Shown here: one piece after another, positions 1 to 6,553 of the stretch
Position numbering within the stretch: the first letter of the stretch is position 1
Layout: the number at the start of each line of letters is the position of its first letter
NCBI GenBank assembly: GCA_004796425.1
Contig: QZLB01000027.1
Span: 1 to 38,712, forward strand
Direction of reading: 5' to 3'
Length of the DNA stretch: 38,712 bases
DNA from: Desulfobulbaceae bacterium
Lineage (GTDB): Bacteria; Desulfobacterota; Desulfobulbia; Desulfobulbales; Desulfocapsaceae
Notes under the pieces: model-generated
The model's input: the letters and a program-made list of their open reading frames with translations, nothing else
Database searches by the model: none
Told to the model about the DNA's origin: nothing
Made by a program: the position numbers and the translations under genes

Positions 1-143
1 ATGAACTTCCTGATTTCCCGGGCTCCACTGGTATCTAACTCGTCACAAAGCGTCAAAAACTCATCCCGGACCTGGCAATCAATGCGGATCATCAGTTGAC
101 AATCTTTCTTATTTTTCTTCTCTCTCTTACGCTTTGTGGGCAT
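1..143 (-). CDS. Partial small DNA-binding-like protein (ribbon-helix-helix type, tentative)
   Basis: Only the first 47 codons are inside the window; the gene runs off the left edge. The start ATG (complement of 141-143) is preceded by a good ribosome binding site, TAAGGAG. The N-terminus is very basic (PTKRKREKKNKK). It is followed by a stretch reading MIRIDCQVRDEFLTLCDELD and then TSGAREIRKF, which has the strand-helix-helix pattern and the A-R-E-I-R-K-F end typical of small ribbon-helix-helix (CopG/Arc-like) regulators. The family call rests on pattern only. A promoter and a 12-bp palindrome lie just upstream (see 212-250), which would fit an autoregulated repressor. Such genes are often mobile-element or toxin-antitoxin associated, but no partner is visible. 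Confidence 0.5.
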   Translation of the reverse strand, partial: MPTKRKREKKNKKDCQLMIRIDCQVRDEFLTLCDELDTSGAREIRKF

Positions 144-211
144 ATGGGTTAAGCTCCTTAACTGAACACAAATACACATTGAATATTATCTGAATATAAA
201 CATAACATACA

Positions 212-223
212 TTGTATATACAA
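212..223. promoter_or_regulatory. 12-bp perfect palindrome, candidate operator
   Basis: TTGTATATACAA is a perfect inverted repeat directly downstream of the candidate -10 box of the leftward promoter. Its position at the expected transcription start fits an operator for a small autoregulatory DNA-binding protein. The surrounding DNA is AT-rich, so chance palindromes are not excluded. Confidence 0.35.
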
Positions 224-250
224 AATATACCAAACTGGTTTTGGTGTCAA
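222..250 (-). promoter_or_regulatory. Candidate promoter of the ribbon-helix-helix-like gene
   Basis: Read on the minus strand, TTGACA (245-250) is followed after 17 bases by TATTTT (222-227), or after 15 bases by TATATT (224-229). It lies about 80 bases upstream of the start at 143. The -35 box is a perfect match and the -10 box is weaker. Confidence 0.4.
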
Positions 251-778
251 CTAAATTCTGGATAATTTCTATTTTGATCACAAGTGGATAACTCATCTTA
301 ATAGGGGAAGGTGCTATTTCTCGTCGGTAGGAATATCTCTTCATCACCTGTGTTTTCGTGTCGAAATCGGGTTGGTGTAAATTGGCCTGAGAGCAGATTT
401 ATTACTCGCCTTGACAGATCCTCAATTTAATAGCTATCTGATTGATATATAAAAAATTAATCGATCTATTAGAAAAACCTTATCAGAGTATTAGTCGAAG
501 TTATGAGGGGCATTTTGTAACCGGAGTGGTGCTGGTCGGTAAAAAAAAGACGTACAAACAGTTAATTGTCTGATATATGTTAGCAATCGTTCCGCCCCGA
601 AAAAGGTAGTACTACAATGCAGTAATTGATTTCGGAACAGCTTTAGGGTAGCTCTAAAGAGAATGGTTCTTATGGCTCATGCTCCTGCTCTTACTGAGGG
701 ATGATTTCCAATCTCAGTTCACAGCGTGGAGTTTTGGTATATTTGTTCATGGATTAATCTCAACAAAAAGGAGAGAAC
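251..778. other. AT-rich intergenic gap, no gene seen
   Basis: About 530 bases without a credible reading frame, rich in A/T runs and scattered stop codons. It separates the leftward ribbon-helix-helix-like gene from the rightward cytochrome gene and so should hold divergent control regions. A TTGACA at about 409-414 is followed at 17-18 bases by a poor -10 match; no confident promoter for the cytochrome can be assigned. No CRISPR-like repeats or tRNA are visible. Confidence 0.6.
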
Positions 779-2122
779 ATGAAACACGTTTTAGCCATTG
801 CGGTGCTGTGTGTTGCGCTCTGCACACTCACCCCGCTCAATTCTTTTGGTGCAGGCGGCCCAAAGCCGGAGCCTCTGCCAAAAGCGAAAACCATTGCTGA
901 GCTGGCAGAGCGATACGATTCCAGCAGATGCATTGATTGTCACGAGGAGGCCCATGACGAGTGGTCCGAGTCGCTGCACTCCAAATCAATTCTCGGTTCT
1001 CCGAGGACGGCGCCTACCATCATCACGGCGATCGAAAAAGGTCTGAAGCGGTTTGAGTATTCGGGGGTGAAAGATGACTCCGATATCACCGTTGAGCACT
1101 TGATGATGTGTATGAAATGTCATCTCCCTCAACTGGATGAAGCAACGGATGATGTTGCCCGGGAAATTGTTGCCACGATTCGTGGCTGGCAGCAGGCGTA
1201 CAAGGATGGTGATGAAGACAAAGCTGAAGAGCTTGAAGAAACCATCGCCAGCCTCAACATCGGCTGTATGGTCTGCCACAACAAAATGGCACTGATTCAC
1301 AAATATGCCGATGGGTATCCACAGCCTGACACCGTGTATGGTTCTCAGGAAGGAGACCATGAAGACGAAGAGCTGCCTCTTATGGCTGAAGCACCAGCAC
1401 TTGGAGAGGCCATCTTCTGCGGTCAGTGCCATGGCCATGGGCCGAACTTCGAACTTGATCATCCATCGCAGTGCGCAACCGCTTACGGTAGCTACCTGTT
1501 TTCATATGTCGCTCACGGCGGCAGTGAAACGTGTCAGGAATGTCACATGGAAAAATCAGGATTGGGTCATAACATGCAGGCCTACAATTCTGAAGAGATG
1601 ATTGAAATGGCGTTCGACGTCAAGGTCGAAGGACGCTCACTGTTCTGGCGGAAGAACAAGGCAGAAGGGGTGCTTCCAATCGGGGTAATTGATGTTGAGC
1701 TTTACAACAAGACGGGGCACGCGATCCCGGATGGCTGACCGACACCAAACCGGCTGGTCCTGGAAGTGACCGCGAACACCCTTGACGGCGAAGAGATCTA
1801 CAAAGAATCAAAAATCTACATGCCATTCCCCGGACGGATGGGAAGAGGCAAGGAAATGGGTAGAGGCCCCTACGAAAAGAGTGGTATCTTAAGGGAAACC
1901 TCCATACCGGCACTCGCCCGTGTCCATGAGACGTTTGAAATCACCTTCCCATTTGAAGATAAACCAAGTGGTAAGACCACACGCAGAGAACTGCTCGAAG
2001 ATGAAATCGAGGTATCTGTGATTCTCTGGTACTTGCCCTTTGGTGAATTCGACGGCTACGAAGTTGAATTCTACGAGGAGGAGCGAACACTTGATCTCAA
2101 AACCGAGTGGATCTGGAGATAA
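779..2122 (+). CDS. Secreted pentaheme cytochrome c, probable selenoprotein (UGA codon 320)
   Basis: The start ATG follows AAAAAGGAGAGAAC. An N-terminal signal peptide (about residues 1-25, ending near NSFGA) sends the protein to the periplasm. Five CXXCH heme c motifs lie at residues 51-55, 111-115, 163-167, 214-218 and 252-256. A TGA at 1736-1738 interrupts the frame at codon 320, in the context GHAIPDG-UGA-PTPNRLVLEV. The same frame then stays open for 127 more codons to a TAA at 2120-2122, and the downstream part reads as an intact beta-rich domain. This gives 447 residues with Sec320. The G-H-x-I-P-D-G-x-P motif is at the junction between the heme part and the C-terminal domain; cysteine would be the expected alternative there. 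A hairpin with a GGCU loop follows the UGA. A likely role is periplasmic electron transfer, substrate unknown. The alternative is a nonsense mutation in a cysteine or tryptophan codon. Confidence 0.75.
1742..1767 (+). promoter_or_regulatory. Candidate bacterial SECIS hairpin after the in-frame UGA
   Basis: Starting four bases after the TGA, AC pairs with GU (1742-1743 with 1766-1767), CCA with UGG (1745-1747 with 1761-1763) and ACC with GGU (1749-1751 with 1756-1758), with small internal loops. This leaves an apical loop GGCU at 1752-1755. Bacterial SECIS elements lie directly downstream of UGA inside the coding region and have guanines at the start of a small apical loop. This one is close to the UGA (13 bases between UGA and loop) and short, so it is suggestive rather than certain. 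Confidence 0.45.
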
Positions 2123-2155
2123 TCTGAAGTCCTGAAATGCCAATCGGTATCGTCT

Positions 2156-2187
2156 AGTCGCCCGTATGATCTGTCATATGGGCGACT
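2156..2187 (+). terminator. Strong hairpin after the cytochrome gene
   Basis: A 14-bp stem with one G-U pair (2156-2169 with 2174-2187, AGTCGCCCGTATGA against its complement) closes a TCTG loop. It lies 33 bases after the stop codon. The following CTTATTAG is only weakly T-rich, so it may be an imperfect intrinsic terminator or an mRNA 3' stabiliser. Confidence 0.6.
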
Positions 2188-2224
2188 CTTATTAGTTATC
2201 TCTTTTGAGGTCGTATCTGTTTTT

Positions 2225-2386
2225 TCCTTGTAATTATTCCCAAAGGTTTTATTATAACTGCTCTACTGCGGTAGATACCGCCAACCAGATCACGCACAGC
2301 GTCACTCACACCTGTCTTGTAGTCTCTCTTTCATTTCAGTTGCCTCTGTAGATTCTAGCTGATCGCAACACTATTGGAGAAGCACG
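2225..2386 (+). promoter_or_regulatory. Structured 5' leader of the RRM gene (copy A of a duplicated RNA element)
   Basis: This leader is homologous to a second region at 4345-4493. In order it has: TCCTTGTAAT (2225-2234); hairpin 1 GCGGT/ACCGC (2268-2272 with 2277-2281); hairpin 2 ACGC/GCGT (2292-2295 with 2299-2302) preceded by GATC; the conserved strand CTGTCTTGTAGT (2312-2323); hairpin 3 GTTGC/GCAAC (2339-2343 with 2365-2369); and then the ribosome binding site GGAG (2376-2379) just before the GTG start. Hairpins 1 and 3 keep their pairing while their bases differ from copy B, which points to selection on RNA structure. Its place directly before the ribosome binding site suggests control of translation of an RNA-binding protein, possibly with temperature. 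The function is inference. Confidence 0.6.
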
Positions 2387-2650
2387 GTGAAACTGTTCAT
2401 TGGCAACTTGCCCTATGACACCTCAGAAGCTGAACTGACTGCTCTTTTTAAAGATTACGGTGAAATCATTGAGACAAATCTCATACTGAATCACTTTACA
2501 GGAAAATCAAAAGGATTTGCTTTTGTTGAAATGTCTACCCGTTCAAGTGGTCAGCAGGCACTCGAGTCATTGAACAAAATGAAGTACAAGAACAATATTC
2601 TGGTCTGCAATGAAGCTCAGCCAAAAAAGAAAGGCAGGCGTCGACGCTAA
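2387..2650 (+). CDS. RRM-family RNA-binding protein
   Basis: An 87-residue protein beginning at GTG (2387), chosen because GGAG sits 7 bases upstream and the RRM starts at once. The RNP2 motif is LFIGNL (residues 3-8) and RNP1 is KGFAFVEM (about residues 43-50). The C-terminus is a short basic tail (KKKGRRRR). Bacterial one-domain RRM proteins of this size are cytoplasmic, bind single-stranded RNA, and are often cold-induced. Here the gene is next to a DEAD-box helicase and a cold-shock protein, and it carries the structured leader described at 2225-2386, so an RNA-chaperone role with post-transcriptional control is likely. Confidence 0.9.
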   Translation: MKLFIGNLPYDTSEAELTALFKDYGEIIETNLILNHFTGKSKGFAFVEMSTRSSGQQALESLNKMKYKNNILVCNEAQPKKKGRRRR

Positions 2651-2923
2651 CCAAAAAAATAGGCATTAGTAAGGCCCTTTTCGCTGGGTTATCAATGATT
2701 GGGTTACCCGGTGTCTCGCATCTTCTGAATTAAGACAGCAAAGAGTGAATTGACCTATTGAGCAGTTGTATCACCGCGGGGTGTGCATTCACCCGTATAT
2801 TGCCTCACTATCTTTAAATTAAATAAACCACTCACCTGGACGGGGTTGTGAACCTCCGTCAAAGAACAATATTTAACAACACTTGAATGCAGTTGTTGAG
2901 CAGGTGGGTTAGAAGGAGTACCA

Positions 2924-4201
2924 ATGAGTTTTAAAAAGTTTTCATTTACCAAACAGATTATGAAGAACATTGAGTTGCTGGGCTACCAGCAGCCAACAAA
3001 AATTCAGGACCAAGCGATTGGCCCAATACTAAAGGGTCGTGATGTGCTTGGTCTTGCGCATACCGGGACTGGTAAAACAGCGGCATTCATGCTACCGATT
3101 ATCGAAGGGCTCGCCACAAAGAACCGTAACGGTGTACCAAAGGCGCTGATCTTATCACCGACCCGTGAACTTGCAGAACAGACTGGCAATTGTGCCAAAA
3201 GCCTGACCCGCCAATTATCGATTAACACCACCATAGTGTATGGCGGAGCAAAACGGCATTCACAAGTGAGCAAACTGCAGCGGGGGAGTGATATTGTTGT
3301 TGCCTGTCCCGGTAGATTGCTTGATTTGCTGAATACCAGAGAAATTGATCTTTCAGAGATAGAGTTGTTAGTTCTTGATGAAGCTGATCAGATGCTCGAT
3401 CAGGGATTCCTACCTGATGTTAAGCGCATTGTCAAAAGATTACCTGAGACTACGCAAAACCTTGTTTTCTCTGCCACCATGCCGCATGATGTAAAGGAGT
3501 TGTGTGGCGGGTTACTGAACAACCCGGTTCAGATTAGCTTAAACCATTCTCAACCACTTGACACTATTTCACACACATTACTCAATGTTGAACGAATGGC
3601 TAAAAACGAAGTTTTGAAATCACTGCTCAACCAGGATGAAATGGAATCGGTGATAATTTTTACCCGAACCAAGCACAAGGCTCGAAGTCTCGCACATAAA
3701 CTCAGCAAATCCGGATTCAAAGCAACCTCATTGCAAGGTAATATGTCACAGAATCAGCGCGATTTCGCTTTAAACGGATTTAGGCGTGGTCATTTCAAGA
3801 TTCTTGTCGCAACCGATATCGCAGCACGGGGAATTGATATTGCCACAATATCACATGTCGTCAATTTCGATATGCCAGGGTCTCTGGAGGCCTATACACA
3901 CCGTACCGGTCGAACCGGAAGAGCGAATCAATGTGGCCAGGCCATAACTCTGGTAACAGATGATGATTCAAAGATGGTCGAGATGTTGAACCAAAAACTG
4001 GCCAGTAAACTTTCTCATGAATCACCTCCTCAATATACGGTAGGAAATCATGAGCGTTTAACAGCCTTACCGGCTGAGTCAGAAGAGGGTAAACAGAGGT
4101 CCATGACGACCAAAGACAACGCGCCCAAACTAAGTAGAAAAAAACGGGGGAAACGATCCTCCCAACGAAATCGCGCCGTTGCCTTTGATTTTGGGATTTA
4201 A
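2924..4201 (+). CDS. DEAD-box ATP-dependent RNA helicase (RhlE-like)
   Basis: A 425-residue cytoplasmic RNA helicase. The ribosome binding site AGAAGGAGT lies before the ATG. Visible motifs in order: Q motif around residues 21-28 (QPTKIQDQ); motif I AHTGTGKT; Ia PTRELAEQ; II DEAD; III SAT; motif V region ATDIAARGIDI; motif VI HRTGRTGRA. The last 60 residues form a basic, low-complexity tail ending SRKKRGKRSSQRNR, typical of RhlE/CsdA-type helicases that use the tail to bind RNA. The first residues (FKKFSFTKQIMKNIELLGY) fit RhlE. It unwinds structured RNA, probably in ribosome assembly or mRNA turnover in the cold, in keeping with its RRM and Csp neighbours. The 273 bases before it have no leader like copy A or B. 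Confidence 0.93.
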   Translation: MSFKKFSFTKQIMKNIELLGYQQPTKIQDQAIGPILKGRDVLGLAHTGTGKTAAFMLPIIEGLATKNRNGVPKALILSPTRELAEQTGNCAKSLTRQLSINTTIVYGGAKRHSQVSKLQRGSDIVVACPGRLLDLLNTREIDLSEIELLVLDEADQMLDQGFLPDVKRIVKRLPETTQNLVFSATMPHDVKELCGGLLNNPVQISLNHSQPLDTISHTLLNVERMAKNEVLKSLLNQDEMESVIIFTRTKHKARSLAHKLSKSGFKATSLQGNMSQNQRDFALNGFRRGHFKILVATDIAARGIDIATISHVVNFDMPGSLEAYTHRTGRTGRANQCGQAITLVTDDDSKMVEMLNQKLASKLSHESPPQYTVGNHERLTALPAESEEGKQRSMTTKDNAPKLSRKKRGKRSSQRNRAVAFDFGI

Positions 4202-4344
4202 TTGCTCAGAAGAGGAGGGAGTAACCCTATTTTCCTGGTGATCCATCATGGTTAAATTGACTTGGTCTGAATGTTATTTGCCGGCTTATATTCTGCTATA
4301 TAACATGAAGCCATGGGGTTGTTATTAAAACGAAAGCGAGCTAA
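4202..4344. other. Intergenic stretch after the helicase gene
   Basis: AT-rich spacer without a reading frame of note, leading into the structured RNA at 4345-4553. A promoter for that RNA would be expected here, but no convincing -35/-10 pair was found by eye. Confidence 0.5.
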
Positions 4345-4553
4345 TCCTTGTAATAAGCTGGAGAGCACGTATAATTGAGATATGAGTGGGAATTCCACTA
4401 CCCTGATCACGCATTGCGTCCCTTACCATCTGTCTTGTAGTTTTACATTTGCTATAACCAGTTGACCTTAGAGATTTCTGCTGGTCACAGGAGTAAAAAC
4501 CTGCTTCGTAGAAGCTCAAGATCTCGACCCACACCATTGGGCTGGGTCTTTTT
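4345..4553 (+). ncRNA. Candidate structured RNA ending in a terminator (copy B of the RRM leader)
   Basis: This region repeats the architecture of the RRM leader: TCCTTGTAAT (4345-4354); hairpin 1 AGTGG/CCACT (4385-4389 with 4395-4399); hairpin 2 ACGC/GCGT (4409-4412 with 4416-4419) after GATC; CTGTCTTGTAGT (4430-4441); hairpin 3 TGACC/GGTCA (4463-4467 with 4483-4487); and GGAG (4490-4493). No start codon follows the GGAG. Instead a terminator (4526-4553) ends the unit, and csp begins 220 bases further on. It may be a free small RNA, an attenuator in a long csp leader, or a leader left behind by a lost gene. Spacings between elements differ from copy A by only a few bases, with one 6-base exception. 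Confidence 0.55.
4526..4553 (+). terminator. Intrinsic terminator of the structured RNA upstream of csp
   Basis: GACCCA (4526-4531) pairs with TGGGTC (4543-4548) and is followed by TTTTT (4549-4553). No open frame precedes it, so it ends a non-coding transcript or acts as an attenuator. Confidence 0.65.
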
Positions 4554-4774
4554 GCGATAAAGCGCAGCGCTGAGCAACGTGGTTCGCCGGTTTGCCGTCA
4601 TGCAATGTTGTTAGTTCTGTCTGCTTGTCGGTAGTATAAAGCGTACCGTGGATTGTGAAGATTAATGCTTGAGTGCGAGCGGCTGTAAGGCATTTGGCAA
4701 TAGCTAAACGCAATCGGTTGTTTTGAAATGGCTCGAGTTACTTTTAAAATAGTATTTTTCAGGAGGATGGATTT
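4554..4774 (+). other. Upstream region and probable leader of csp
   Basis: About 220 bases without a gene. It includes GCGCAGCGC-type small inverted sequence near 4563-4571 and ends in CAGGAGGATGGATTT, the strong ribosome binding site of csp. Cold-shock genes commonly have long untranslated leaders, but no known motif is recognised here. Confidence 0.4.
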
Positions 4775-4975
4775 ATGGCTGAAGGAATAGTGAAATGGTT
4801 TAATGACGCGAAGGGCTTTGGGTTTATTGCCCAAGAAGGTGGAGATGACCTGTTTGTCCATCACAGTGCCATACAAGCTGAAGGATTCAAATCCTTGGAT
4901 GAGGGCATGAAGGTGCGTTTTGATATTGTTGACGGTCCAAAAGGGCCGGCAGCCGCCAATGTAGTAAAGATTTAG
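4775..4975 (+). CDS. CspA-family cold-shock protein
   Basis: A 66-residue single cold-shock domain, the usual length for the family. RNP1 is KGFGFIAQ (about residues 13-20) and RNP2 is DLFVHHSAI (about residues 26-34). AGGAGG lies 8 bases before the ATG. The protein binds single-stranded RNA and DNA in the cytoplasm and acts as an RNA chaperone. A near-perfect terminator follows, so it is probably a single-gene transcript or the end of one beginning upstream. Confidence 0.96.
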   Translation: MAEGIVKWFNDAKGFGFIAQEGGDDLFVHHSAIQAEGFKSLDEGMKVRFDIVDGPKGPAAANVVKI

Positions 4976-4996
4976 GCAGGCATAGAAGGTGGAATG

Positions 4997-5034
4997 AATC
5001 AATTCCCCGGCTAAAACCGGGGAATTGATTTTAC
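4997..5034 (+). terminator. Terminator after csp
   Basis: A perfect 14-bp stem, AATCAATTCCCCGG (4997-5010) with its complement (5017-5030), closes a CTAAAA loop. The stem ends in ...GATT and is followed by TTAC, giving a short T-rich tail. Confidence 0.8.
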
Positions 5035-5060
5035 AGCTAAACTTAGTATGGGGTGAAGTT

Positions 5061-5195
5061 TTGAGTCGAACAAATTACTCATATAATAAACGTCAGAAAG
5101 AGCTAGCAAAGAAAAAGAAGAAAGAAGAAAAAAAACAGCGCAAGCTGGACAAAAATAAAGAATTGGTTGAAACTCCCCCAACTGATATCAGTTAA
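5061..5195 (+). CDS. Small lysine-rich protein, 44 residues
   Basis: A short frame beginning at TTG (5061), with GGGGTGAAG just upstream, and ending at TAA (5193-5195). The product starts LSRTNYSYNKRQKELAKK; read with initiator Met this is MSRTNYSYNKRQKE, followed by a Lys/Glu-rich helix and ending LVETPPTDIS. Very small proteins of the form MSR..YNKRQKE.AKK...K are widespread in proteobacteria. They are uncharacterised, probably charged helices that contact RNA or nucleic acid. No ATG start is available in frame. It sits just after the csp terminator, so it needs its own promoter. Confidence 0.6.
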   Translation: MSRTNYSYNKRQKELAKKKKKEEKKQRKLDKNKELVETPPTDIS

Positions 5196-5349
5196 CCATG
5201 GGAACATGATAACTGGGAACCCAAATTAAAAGAGAACGGTTTGTTTATTGTTCGACAATAGCTTGAAGAGAGCAGTATTAAAGGGATACACCCAATAAAG
5301 CGTCATCAGATTTTAGCATCGCACAATAGAGTCTGACACGGAGGATATC

Positions 5350-5526
5350 ATGAAATTGAATATTCAAAAGGGCGAAAAAGTAACGCATAAGACACGAGAA
5401 CAATGGGGTGTCGGGACGGTGACAAATGTGGAAAGATGCGGAACGATTAGGGTGATTTTTGAGGGTAATAGACCGATGTCCATCGCTAAAGGTGCAAATT
5501 ATTTGAAAAGGGTGCGCGAGCGATAA
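5350..5526 (+). CDS. Small DUF3553-like protein, 58 residues
   Basis: ATG at 5350 follows CACGGAGGATATC, a strong ribosome binding site. The product has the pattern KGEKVTHKTREQWGVGTV, then VERCGTIRVIFEG, then SIAKGANYLKRV. This matches small beta-barrel (KOW/DUF3553-like) domains, in which a basic start is followed by W-G-x-G-x-V and a V-x-F-E strand. Such domains occur alone and at the ends of helicases; the function alone is unknown. It is in the same direction as the 44-residue gene, 154 bases downstream of it. Confidence 0.7.
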   Translation: MKLNIQKGEKVTHKTREQWGVGTVTNVERCGTIRVIFEGNRPMSIAKGANYLKRVRER

Positions 5527-6075
5527 CGATAGATCAATGAGTGGTAGTGCTTTTGAAATACGAATCATCTATTGCAGGTGTGAAAAATCAGCTCTATTTC
5601 TGTTTTAGCTAATTGTCCGCTATTAAAGGTTATCGGGCAGTAGTGAGGACTCCTCGCAGCAAACCTTTCTCCCTGCTCAGCGAGTAGAATTTAATTTGCC
5701 CCCCCCTCAGAGGTTTGAGGTAAATATCCATCGGGAGACCGTTCTTGCACCATGAGCAGGAATGGGCATTCATATTGAAAGTGGACGATCCTTTTGTGTC
5801 CCCTGATGTGCGCACCGATGAGGATTTTCAAAATCTCGGTCGGTTGTATCGAGCATTAAGATGTTGATTATACGACCAACCCACCGAGCGTTTAGCAGCA
5901 GGGTGGGTGGAAAAGTCAGGGTGAAATAGTATTCATTGCGTTTCCATGACTTGACTCAAACAAGAAAAAATCTGTTCTTAACATCCTGCTAATCCCGTCT
6001 TGCTAGATTGGTAGAAAGAAAACTGGCCGTTTTGACCAGTTTGAATGGTAAGGATTTAAATAAAGAGGTGATATT
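5527..6075. other. 549-base gap with a possible gene remnant
   Basis: No complete gene is convincing. A run of eight C lies at 5699-5706 and CCTCA/TGAGG can pair just after it. From 5724 to 5867 one plus-strand frame is open for 47 codons and contains the protein-like run KVDDPFVSPDVRTDEDFQ, then LGRLYRALRC. Only a TTG (5745) could start it and no good ribosome binding site is seen. It may be the tail of a decayed gene. Near the right end AACTGG/CCAGTT can form a small hairpin about 30 bases before the next gene. Confidence 0.4.
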
Positions 6076-6273
6076 ATGGACTCTGGGCATCGAGAAGCAA
6101 TTATTAAGGTGTGGGAATTAATTAATGAAGCAGATAAAAGAAGTATCATGAGCCAGTTTCTTCGGACCCATGGTGAGTATTATACACAGGAAGATCTGGT
6201 TATGTATTTACAAAAGCGTTACGAGGTCTCGCCCGTTTCTGATGCTCCAGTTAAAAAAGCACAGCAAAATTGA
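6076..6273 (+). CDS. Small protein of unknown function, 65 residues
   Basis: ATG at 6076 is preceded by AAAGAGGTGATATT, a good ribosome binding site. The product is mostly helical and acidic to neutral: MDSGHREAIIKVWELINEAD, then KRSIMSQFLRTHGEYYTQEDL and a short basic, disordered tail. I do not recognise a family. The sequence looks like a small helix-bundle regulator or adaptor. It is a single gene between two long gaps. Confidence 0.6.
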   Translation: MDSGHREAIIKVWELINEADKRSIMSQFLRTHGEYYTQEDLVMYLQKRYEVSPVSDAPVKKAQQN

Positions 6274-6553
6274 TTGTTGGCTTTGTTTCCCCTCTTTACT
6301 GTTCCTAAACTTAAACTTTCATCAGCTTCGCAAGAATAAACCGGTAGTAAAGCTTTAGCTCATCTGATCTTTGAACGCGAACATACGTGCTCATGATCTT
6401 TTTATTTCAACGAAACTTGTTTAAAGATATGATTAGACAATCTTTGATAAAACAAGTAAAAGCGCTGTAGGGTTGTCACCAATTGATTCTACTTGATTTT
6501 CCAGTCGTCGATCAATAAAGAGAAGAACCTTTGACCGTTAAAAGGGGGGGGAC
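6274..6553. other. Intergenic stretch with a G8 tract before the next gene
   Basis: 280 bases, AT-rich, no frame supported. It ends in AAAAGGGGGGGGAC directly before the GTG start at 6554. The eight-G tract (6544-6551) serves as the ribosome binding site. Confidence 0.5.

Noticed and set aside
1766-2122. Separate 118-residue gene starting at ATG 1766
   Set aside because: It is in the same frame as the cytochrome, lacks a ribosome binding site and starts in the middle of a protein domain; read-through of the TGA explains it better.
4325-4537. Minus-strand open frame of 70 codons over the structured RNA copy B
   Set aside because: The homologous copy A has a one-base length difference and stops in this frame, and the conserved pairing is explained by RNA structure. 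No ribosome binding site was seen.
5630-5815. Minus-strand 61-codon frame
   Set aside because: No ribosome binding site and no recognisable pattern; it overlaps the low-complexity C8 region.
5934-6010. Possible third copy of the structured leader (CATTGCGT and CCCGTCTTGCTAG)
   Set aside because: The two sub-motifs are about 55 bases apart instead of about 10, and the hairpins do not line up; similarity is probably chance.
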